DNA from: Ascarosepion bandense
Lineage: Eukaryota; Mollusca; Cephalopoda; Sepiida; Sepiidae
Assembly (NCBI GenBank): GCA_037127315.1
Contig: JBBBDQ010000420.1
Location: forward strand, 3,956,001 to 4,020,000
Direction of reading: 5' to 3'
Length of the DNA stretch: 64,000 nucleotides
Part shown: positions 55,441 to 64,000 of the stretch, in pieces
How positions within the stretch are numbered: position 1 is the first letter of the stretch
Layout: each line of letters begins with the position of its first letter
Translations under genes and position numbers: made by a program
Notes under the pieces: model-generated
The model's database searches: none
What the model was told of the DNA's origin: nothing
Seen by the model: only the letters and a program-made list of their open reading frames with translations

Positions 55441-57294
55441 TATTCTCATAATCTTCACTTATTAACACTTATTAACATATTCTATTCATTCATATTCTAC
55501 GCTTCATTCATTATCACCTCTACCTAGAGTGGTTCTTTAGTATAAAAAGGGCTTTATTTATTTGAGAACTCTGTACGTATTCTGAAAGTGTGTTATCATA
55601 TAAACTATAATAACACTTCAGGCAAAAGAAACAGAGACAAAGATAGGAAAAATGAACCGACAAAATCAGTGGATTGGAAGGTTAGCCATATTAACTCAGA
55701 CATTTGCACGCAACCAATGCACATGAAGGAAGCTACTTAGGTGCTGAGCTGCGTTACGATCCTACAATCACAACGGTCATAAAACTGATGACGTTGACGA
55801 AGATTATTTAATGAGCTTCATATTTCTCAAGAGGAAGGAATGGGATTGTAAGATTTTGCTGTGTCACTTTTCCAAAGAGTCAAAGTCTGCTTGCTTTGAA
55901 AATCGGCATTTTCGCTTTAACCAGAAATCGATCACTAGCCACCAGACTCAATTAGAAATACAAATCTCAGACCTCATACAAGCCATAATAAGTTTTTCAT
56001 TCACTGACAAATTAGTTGAGACTATACAATATTTAAATAAATATGAAATAAAATGCGACAGAATTCCTCAATGTGGACACATTCAATTTGTAACGCTTAA
56101 TCCTTAATAAGAGAAAATGTATTTCGATCGCTATGTTTGCAAGAGTTATTTTCATTTTCTTTTTAAATTATTATTTTTCATCAAAAATAAGTTTTTTCTT
56201 CAAATAAAAAAAAATGATTAAAATGAGCGAATTCATTCAGCCTCTTTGGAACAAAATATTAAAAGCTTTACTGGCTTTTGAGACTGAATTTCTTAACTGG
56301 AATATAAAAATTATTTTCACTCGGATTTAAAGGATTAGATTTTGACGTCAGTTAAAATCCAAATGCTTAAATGAAATTTGTTTTGGTATGTGTGCAAATT
56401 GATTTACCAATTATTTTTCTTTGCCACTGGTGTACATAGACTATAGTAATGGCGAAACTGCAGAGAATGTCATTTTATATCAGTTCAGTGATTCCTGTTG
56501 AGAATTAGTTAACAAGCTATTGACTTTGTTTAATTTTTTAAAATCATAAGTCAGATATTACTTGTGACTTCATTATTTTAACTTTAAGTTAGAATAGTAT
56601 ATTTGATTTTCTAAACAATATGATACCCAGTCAAAAAGCGGAACATTCAGAAAGGCATATGACAACCGTTAAAAACTGGTGACGACTGACATGACTGAAA
56701 AATTTACAAAGAATTTTCATCAATTTCTATATTAGATGCTCTTCTTTGAAAATACAATAACTTGAAGCTCAAAATCAGTGAGTTTTTAGCCAGACGAGAA
56801 GGATAGAACGAAAGCTGTCTTCAAATAACCCACGAATGACGAGTCACAATATCGAACAGCAGTTAATCAATCATAAAAGAACCAATCAGAGTTAAGTAAT
56901 TACGCGGGAGTCGAATGATTATTCAAGGTCTTAAATAGTCAAGAAAGTTATTTAAGGTTATTCAAGGTAAAGAAGAGTTCCGGAAAGATGAAACAGTGAT
57001 AATAAATTTTCCGAATTTTTTTTCGTTTTTTACTGGGTACCCTGTCGTATGTTTTGCCAATATAATTGGAGCTGCAAAAATTACCCAAGAAAGAATATGT
57101 ACATTTGAGCTAGAGTTTATGCTTTTCATACGAGCTTAAGTATTCGAAAATTTAAACCTTAAAACCATCATGTCATAATAATTAAACGTGTGTTGAACTT
57201 GAAAAAGAATTCCGATCATAGAAACGTGGTCGCCAGATTCTGTTCACATTTTATATATTAAACGGAGCACTCTTTTCAAAATCTACATAGGCGT
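55441..57294. other. Unrecognised AT-rich DNA
   Basis: A 98-codon frame at 55,811-56,107 (+) has no recognised motif and I do not call it. Nothing else seen. Confidence 0.4.
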
Positions 57295-57625
57295 GTTATT
57301 GATCTCAGTCAGTTAAGTGCCATAGGTGATACACGCTTAGGCGATCATGTCTCAAATTAGAAATGACTAACTGGGATGAAGATTTTCCCGCATTATGTTG
57401 CCATTACTTTCTGTGGTAGTCTAGTTGTCAACCAACTCTATAGAACTCAATCTGTCCTGTTATTTAACCAATAGCTATAGAGAAGTGACGGATTAATACC
57501 TTTCTGATGGGTATTTGCGCGTAAGTGAATGCAACGGATTCAACGGGTATTCGAACTTGGCTCTCCGATTTCTTGTTCCGAGTCGATGTCCACTGCACTA
57601 CAACGCACATCTGCGTTATTGATCT
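57295..57625 (-). mobile_element. SINE with target-site duplication
   Basis: GTTATTGATCT lies at 57,295-57,305 and again at 57,615-57,625, flanking a full-length reverse SINE. Head and B-box are recognisable, and the tail hairpin has decayed. Confidence 0.88.
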
Positions 57626-57899
57626 ACATCCGTGAAAAGCAAAATTGTAAATAAAATATCAAGCTCTACAGATGCACATTTTCCCAGCTATGTGTTAAAA
57701 AGCAGGTTAGACTGAGCTCTCTAGCCTTGGATGGCATCTAGTATACGGTCTACTCTGATTTTGAATTCATAGTGAATGTGATGAGAAACAATTATCTTTT
57801 ACAAGCATTCATGATACAGATAATAACGAAAACATTCCTGCAGAGATTCCTAATTGCCTGTGTCTAGAATAACAAAGAACTTAATAATAATAATGTTAA
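57626..57899. other. Possible SINE scrap, otherwise unrecognised
   Basis: CTAGCCTTGGATGGCATCTA near 57,720 resembles the SINE body, but too little is left to be sure. Confidence 0.3.
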
Positions 57900-58440
57900 C
57901 CCGAAATGCAGATTATGAGATAAATATCCAGAAACAATTGATCATCTTGTTTAAGGTTGCACAATGTTAGCACCCACTGAATATAAGACTGATAGAGTGA
58001 GTCAATATCTGTGCTGGAAACTATGAACCATTTACCTGAAGGAAATTGCAAGAAATTGTTATGAACATCAACTGTAACAATTTAATGAGACTTTACAATA
58101 CACACAGACAGAACAATCAAAGCTGATCGACTAGATATCGTGATCAAAGACCACAAGAACGGAATGTGCTTTTTTAATTATATTGCTTTCCCTGCATATT
58201 GCAATGTATCTTTGAAGATTAAAAAAAAACTGTCAAAATACTCAGATCGTGCAGTGGAAATCTCAAAAATGTGGCACATTAGGACGTCAATCATTCTTAT
58301 TGTAATTAGAGTTCTAAAGGTTAATTGGGAACGTTTTCGATAGACTCTGAAGAGATTCCTGACAGCCCAAGCCTTACAGAAATACATGACATTGTACTCA
58401 CAAGTATAGCTAATAATTTACGGAGAGCTTTATCTATGTA
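57900..58440 (+). pseudogene. LINE C-terminal domain of another family
   Basis: Frames read KYPETIDHLV-GCTMLAPTEY (a CCHC-like Cys/His cluster whose second Cys is TGA), RVSQYLCWKL, DIVIKDHKNGMCFF, KKLSKYSDRAVEISKMWHIR and, in another frame, the final LTEIHDIVL-type region. This arrangement (zinc cluster, then DIVIKD-K, then KY-DLEIE-KMWH) is common at the C-terminus of one group of invertebrate non-LTR proteins. Several stops and frameshifts are present. Confidence 0.65.
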
Positions 58441-60329
58441 AAATGTATACGTGATCATAGGTTTGCTCATTTATTTATTTCTTGTGAAAATACTCAGTAG
58501 AAAATGTCATGAAGTCATTTCTGACCTTAAGTCTCTAGTCGGGATCCGGAAAGAAATGAGTATAAAGCAAAAATCAAAGGAAATGATAAATTTATTTTAC
58601 ACAAGAAATATTTACTGGTCCTTGTCATTCCTCTTAAACAGTTTTCTCTCTCATAGTTTGAAAATTTTACAACTTAATTTTCAGATCAAAATGATTGTGC
58701 TGGGTTACAATTATCTTTCTTATATGATCTTTCACCAAAATAAATTGTCTTGTCCCTTTTCCTGGCCAATATGTTTTTTTAAGTTTTCTATCTGAATATC
58801 TGGGATGCAGAGTCAACATAATTTGCACTCAAACTAATCTTCTCAAATTTGCAATTATTATTACACTGTTTTGGTCGTTGGCTTCTTTAGCCTTCTTCCA
58901 ATGTCTATTGATCAGCGTAATCTTCAGGGAACATCGAAATGAATCTCTGGGGTTAAATTATTCTCGTTCCACTGATCATTTCCAGGGTCTTTGTCTGACT
59001 CGCAGTGGAAGCAACTGCTAAGTTACCAGCTATGGGTAAATTGTTAATCCCCAACCTCGGTTCAAAACGCCATGAAAGTATGAAAATGTTCTTTTATAGT
59101 AAAAATTTCAGCAAACATTTTTGGAGAAGAAAACATTCCCAGTATATTCCCAGTTCTCTTTAAAGAAAAAATATTTTCATTAGTACATTTTTTAAAGAAA
59201 AATAATACCAGTAATACATTTTTTTAAAGGAAAAATATAACCAGAAATTCATTTTTAAAGAAAAAATATATTAGCAGCAATAAATTTGGGGAAAAAAAGA
59301 AAATTACCAGCAATAGATATTTTATGGAAAAAATAAAAACATGCAAGTAATATATCTGACTCTCTCTCTCTATCTCTCTGACTCTCGACAAAACCCTCTT
59401 TATAAAAATATATCGATGAAACCAGATCTACAAACTGTATTCTTAAAAAGAGCATGTTCAGTTCATATGAATCTATTGTAAAAATATTTCAGCATTAAAG
59501 ATAATCCATTGGCGTCGATACGCCGTAAAACAAAACAAACCAAACCAAATTAAAACAAGACAAATTATCCCGAGACATCGACAGTGGGAAGATAACTGTT
59601 GTGGGAATTTACCCACTTAATAATGGACTCTTCTTTGTCTATATTAACTAAGAGTTAATTACTCTCGAGGACGTGTGCAGGATTGAGAGAAACTCTCGTG
59701 AGGATTCTCGTGTTGAGTGAGCAAGGGCAACAGAGACTCTGGTTCCCAGGACGACTTCAGTTCAGCCAAAGCTATTATTACTTTCCTTTTATATCTCTTA
59801 GTATCTCTTTGTATTTGTTTTATTTCTTCTTGACGTAATATATGTTCTTGAACTTACCACCTTGTTGAATTATTATTTCATGGTCCCATACCGGGTCCAT
59901 ATCAATAACAATCTACTTCCTGTTGAAAATTTTAGTTACAAATTCACTGAAAGTTACCCGGATCTACGGATTCTTAAAGAAGACTGGTATAAACAAAGGT
60001 TTAAACTTTGTGATAATAACAACAAAAATGAGGATATTTATCCGAATGTAAATAATGAAAATAAATGTTTTCTTCATCATTTTTCCTATCGTTATTAATA
60101 GAAAACACAATGTAATATAAGGCGCCATACAATATTTTATTCAATCGAGTGGTATTTTACTTGAGGAATTTGTAGAACATGTCTTTTCCGCATCGTAAAA
60201 GATCTACAATATCATAATAAACTACTAATGTACAAAAGTGACTTTATTATTGCTGAATTACGAAGAAACTAAATTAAAAGTCTGGTTTCATTATATCAAT
60301 CACGGAATAAAAATATATGTATATTTTTT
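58441..60329. other. Unrecognised DNA
   Basis: Frames at 58,451-58,795 and 59,862-60,098 show no recognised motif. 59,130-59,340 is a run of AAAGAAAAAATA-type sequence with four loose repeats of TTTAAAGAAAAA. Confidence 0.4.
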
Positions 60330-61150
60330 AATCATTTAACACTAAGCAAAGCGGGACCGCGACTAGTTTGCAGGAGGTTACAGAAAATAGAAACTGGGTA
60401 CAGGCGGATTTGAAGAAAGTATAAAAGATGGATGGAACAAGGTGATGCAACTAACGTTGCATTGAAATTTTTGGAGCACCTATTAGTCAGTTAAGTGCCA
60501 TACGTGATACACGCTTGGGTGATCATGTCTCTTTCGAGACATGACTGACTGGGGAGAAGGTTATCCCGCAGTAGGTTGCCATTGCTTTCTGTGGTAGACT
60601 GGTTGCCAGCCAAGGCTATAGAACCCAATCTGTCCTGTTATTTATCCCATAACTGGAAGGAATAGACGGATTAATACCTTTCCCAAGGGTATTTGCGCGT
60701 AAGTGAATGCAATGAATTCGGCTGGAATTCGAACTCGGCTCCCCGATTTCTCGTTCCGAGCCGATATCCAATGCACCACAATGCACAACGCAACTATCAG
60801 GGAAGCAATTAAACTGAAGGAAGTTTCACAAGCAGGAGGTTCCAGAAAAGAAAATTTTAGAGTAAAAGAAGCATTTAACTTTTTCAACGGTAGCATATGC
60901 CAAACTAGTAGCACATGTAAATTTATGTGGTTGAGATATCAGGAAAAAAAAGCTCGGCAGAGCAGTTGCCATGAAAATATTTGTAGGAAAGGTAAAGGGA
61001 AGCTACATCACGTCATTTTGAAAGTGACTGAAGTCGGGATGCCAAGTCAGGGTTGATTATATTTCAGACCCTTCTTTGGATATTGTCAAGAACCTCAAGA
61101 TGAATAGCAGAAGCACTCAACAGCATTCAACGCGCGGATGAATGGTAGAT
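60330..61150 (+). repeat. Interspersed repeat Q, copy 3, interrupted by a SINE
   Basis: The head TTTAACACTAAGCAAAGCGG and GCAGGAGGTTACAGAAAAT matches 37,320. After the SINE it continues with AGGGAAGCAATTAAACTGAA, AGCAGTTGCCATGAAAATAT, AAAGTGACTGAAGTCGGGAT and GGATGAATGGTAGATTCATA. Confidence 0.78.
60486..60788 (-). mobile_element. SINE, full length, well preserved
   Basis: Tail CAGTTAAGTGCCATACGTGA, hairpin TCATGTCTCTTTCGAGACAT, complete body and tRNA-like head ending CCAATGCACCACAATGCAC. It is nested in repeat Q and therefore younger than that copy. In the SINE sense the hairpin loop reads GAAA. Confidence 0.93.
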
Positions 61151-62205
61151 TCATAAATGTGCATAATCGATGGTGGCGAGAAAAACTTTCTGGCTCGTCA
61201 CAGTGAGCCAACCTTCCTTGCAGTAGATGCAGCTACGTATTTAAATAATAATTTTCTTTATTCTGTAGGGATCTCGGTGAGGCCTACCAAATTGGCCCTG
61301 TGCCAAAATCAACCGAAGTCCCCACAATTTAATATATCAGAAGGTTGAAGGTTGTATGTTAAAATGTGGAAGGATAAAATATTTCGTTTGCACATTAAAG
61401 TAAAATTTTTATTAATAGAATACCAAAATTGTAAGAAAAAAATGTTTATAGAGAAAATGCATCTAGATAATTGTTCAAAGGAAAATATAAGTATTTAAAT
61501 CTCCCACAAAAGTTCAGAGTTCATAGTTGATAGTAGCAGAATGTGTGTATGTAAAAAGATTGTTAAAAAGGTTGTTAATAAGTCTGTGTTCTTTTCCTTT
61601 TAATGGCTGGAGAAAAGGGTAAAAGGAAAGTCAGGAAATAAAAGAGATTGTACTCATCGAAGTCAGTTGAAGTATCTTGTTGTTGTTGTTGTTGCTGTTT
61701 TCTTTGACGGTGCATAGGAGAATACCAAGAAAGGAAAATTGGAAAGAGAGGAAAACCGAATATGTGACGCGCCCTTATGTCCGGTTCGGCAAATTAAATT
61801 TTCTTTAGTCACATTGCGACGAGGTCCTTCAGATTCGCCTCCATGTCGGACTAATTTTAGATCAATTTGCTATTTTTTATCTAATCAGCATCCAGAATCT
61901 TAACTTTCACACTGACTGGTAAAATTTGCCTTGGTCTGGATTTTTCCAAAATGTTTTTAGTCGTTTTGATCCATTTTTGCGGGTGCACAATTTAACTTTC
62001 TTCGTTTGAGCTAATTGTTAAATAATTTAGGGTTTGTATTCTATAATTCTTCGATTATGTTATTTTAAATTATTTGTCTAAATATTCATTCTTAAAATAT
62101 TTTATTTTTTAAATTTAACTTTTTGAAAAGTTTCTTTATTTGAATAAATGAATATTAACTTCTTTATACAACTGTATTTAACTTTATAATAACTGTATAT
62201 AAATC
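61151..62205. other. Unrecognised DNA
   Basis: A (TTG)n of about seven units is near 61,678-61,697. Nothing else assigned. Confidence 0.4.
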
Positions 62206-62250
62206 TATTTACATTATTCGCACTAATGTCCTCATCTTTGTTGCCATTTG

Positions 62251-62290
62251 TGCGACGTTTCGGCAGTTGTACGCTCCGGCCTTTTTCAGG
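62251..62290 (-). ncRNA. Hammerhead-like remnant, left arm
   Basis: CCTGAAAAAGGCCGGAGCG and ACTGCCGAAACGTCGCAC: GAAA, an AC/GU mini stem III and a UC end are kept, but the conserved G of CUGANGA is A and stem II is shortened. Confidence 0.35.
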
Positions 62291-62651
62291 TACTAGGAAT
62301 TTCGAACCGAACCCTTTATTACAATCACTGGGATATATAGTCTTAATCCTTTGTGTAGTAGTGCCTCTTTTGGTAGCCATGAGTTATCTCCTTCTAACCC
62401 TGTAAGTTACTTGTTCACCACTGTTGTAGCCTGGTATTGAACTCACAACTCTTTTGAGTCAAGTCACAGGAACTAACCAACATCTATATCCTCTGGGCCA
62501 TGTGTTCTTAAGGACAGGCTACAGCAGTGGTGAACAAGCAAATTACAGGGTTAGAGGGCCATAACTACCAAAAGAGGCACTACTACGCAAGAAATGAAGA
62601 TCCTATACCCCAGTGATTGTAATAAAGGGTTTGGTTCGAAATTCCTACCAC

Positions 62652-62691
62652 CTGAAGGAGGCCGATGTGTACAACGGCCGAAACGTCGTAC
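62652..62691 (+). ncRNA. Hammerhead-like remnant, right arm
   Basis: CTGAAGGAGGCCG, then CGGCCGAAACGTCGTAC. A 5-bp stem II (GGCCG/CGGCC) and the GAAAC-GUC end are good. The core has one extra G. The zero-loop stem III is of the minimal kind described in Penelope-like elements, which would act as dimers. Confidence 0.4.
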
Positions 62692-62735
62692 AAATGGCAA
62701 CAAAGGTGAGGACATTAATCCGAATAATGTAAATA

Positions 62736-62984
62736 CTGTAACTCCTACATTTCAGAAATAGACAAATGTGTATAAACGTATACCTTTTAAAATTTTGATA
62801 AGTGCGCTATGATATTTCCATTTGCTCCAAGGTATGCCGCTGTTTAAAAACACTGCATGAGATGGATTTGTAAGTCTTTATCTTTTATAAATATTACCGA
62901 TCAAGCACCGTGGATAGAGCTACAGATATGAGGGCTTTAAATATTTTGCTTTATCTACCTTGACAAATTACTAATTAATTATAA
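62736..62984. other. Unrecognised AT-rich DNA
   Basis: No feature recognised. Confidence 0.4.
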
Positions 62985-64000
62985 TAGAATATTATAATAA
63001 TAGCATAATAATAATAATAGCATACTATTAAATATAATAGCATATAATAATAATAGCATAATAATAATAGCATACTATTAATCATAATAGCATATTATAA
63101 TAATAGCATAATAATAATAGCATACTATTAATTATAATAGCATATTATAATAATAGCATAATAATAATAATAGCATACTATTAATCATAATAGCATATTA
63201 TAATAATAGCATAATAATAATAATAGCATACTATTAATCATAATAGCATATTATAATAATAGCATAATAATAATAGCATACTATTAATTATAATAGCATA
63301 TTATAATAATAGCATAATAATAATAATAGCATACTATTAATCATAATAGCATATTATAATAATAGCATAATAATAATAGCATACTATTAATTATAATAGC
63401 ATATTATAATAATAGCATAATAATAATAATAGCATACTATTAATCATAATAGCATATTATAATAATAGCATAATAATAATAGCATACTATTAATTATAAT
63501 AGCATATTATAATAATAGCATAATAATAATAATAGCATACTATTAATCATAATAGCATATTATAATAATAGCATAATAATAATAGCATACTATTAATCAT
63601 AATAGCATATTATAATAATATCATAATAATAATAGCATACTATTAATTATAATAGCATATTATAATAATAGCATAATAATAATAATAGCATACTATTAAT
63701 CATAATAGCATATTATAATAATAGCATAATAATAATAGCATACTATTAATTATAATAGCATATTATAATAATAGCATAATAATAATAATAGCATACTATT
63801 AATCATAATAGCATATTATAATAATAGCATAATAATAATAATAGCATACTATTAATTATAATAGCATATTATAATAATAGCATAATAATAATAATAATTG
63901 CATACTATTAATTATAATAGCATATTATAATAATAGCATAATAATAATAATAGCATACTATTAATTATAATAGCATATTATAATAATAGCATAATAATAA
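62985..64000. repeat. AT-rich minisatellite with alternating 50/53-bp units
   Basis: The unit reads CATATTATAATAATAG, CATAATAATAATAG, CATACTATTAATCATAATAG. Units with three AAT usually carry ATTAT and units with four AAT usually carry ATCAT, and they alternate, giving a higher-order period of about 103 bp over about ten units. The array starts imperfectly near 62,985 and runs past the end of the window, so its length is unknown. Confidence 0.92.

Larger units (their letters stand above)
62206..62735. mobile_element. Inverted-repeat element with hammerhead-like arms
   Basis: Arms 62,206-62,433 and 62,515-62,735 are inverted copies (shared TTCGAAATTCCTA, GTGATTGTAATAAAGGGTT, CCGAAACGTCG, ACAAATGGCAACAAAG), separated by 81 bp. 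The arrangement parallels the 24,997-25,821 element although the sequence differs. Confidence 0.8.

Noticed and set aside
55787..55815. CTGATGACGTTGACGAAG as a possible hammerhead
   Set aside because: There is no stem II of useful length and the GAAA is GAAG; stems I and III do not form.
60703..61056. 117-codon frame; similar short frames at 7,111, 22,247 and 29,132
   Set aside because: They start in SINE heads (MNAMNSAGIRTRLPDF-type peptides) and run into other repeats.
62102..62380. 92-codon Lys-rich minus-strand frame
   Set aside because: It lies in one arm of the inverted-repeat element. The other arm, in the same sense, does not keep the start or frame.

Overview
The window looks like non-coding DNA from an animal genome. 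I infer a coleoid cephalopod, probably an octopus. The reasons are high AT content, dense (TA)n tracts, about twenty copies of a roughly 310-bp tRNA-headed SINE, and a mix of Penelope-like elements, Helitrons, Tc1/mariner remnants and LINE fragments. No bacterial gene organisation is present, and I find no convincing host gene. The only non-transposon reading frame I keep is an unidentified 114-codon stretch at 1,877-2,218 (-), with low confidence. Almost every other open frame lies inside a repeat or on the opposite strand of one.

Layout. 1-9.8 kb: LINE fragments, a 31-copy 24-bp minisatellite, a mariner fragment, a tandem cluster of reverse-oriented SINEs, and a 5S-rRNA-like sequence fused to a tRNA-like SINE head. 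10-17 kb: compound microsatellites, a second 5S/tRNA SINE, a 183-bp duplication, a MITE, a 142-bp tandem array and an 84-bp minisatellite. 17.5-28.3 kb: three Helitrons, one interrupting a repeat that also survives as an unoccupied copy, plus SINEs and a cluster of inverted-repeat elements with hammerhead-like cores. 28-39 kb: LINE and SINE pieces, a Penelope-like reverse transcriptase with flanking direct repeats, another Helitron and TA-rich DNA. 39.3-46.5 kb: a SINE with target-site duplications, a roughly 3-kb LINE with endonuclease and reverse transcriptase (YADD kept, many frameshifts), and two more Penelope-like fragments, one with a nearly whole GIY-YIG domain beside a 54-bp perfect palindrome. 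47-54.5 kb: Tc1/mariner remnants, a SINE nested in a transposase, a Helitron, MITEs and a complete type I hammerhead ribozyme motif at 53,893-53,949. 54.5-64 kb: mostly unrecognised AT-rich DNA with a few SINE and LINE pieces, another hammerhead-like inverted repeat and a minisatellite running off the end.

Main result. The intact hammerhead and several degenerate ones, most in inverted-repeat pairs next to (TA)n tracts, sit in the same window as Penelope-like fragments. Penelope-like elements are known to carry hammerhead ribozymes. The window therefore records an element group whose non-autonomous members may be inverted hammerhead pairs. A second point is the recurrent 5S-rRNA plus tRNA composite SINE head. 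All family assignments come from reading motifs by eye; no database search was possible.
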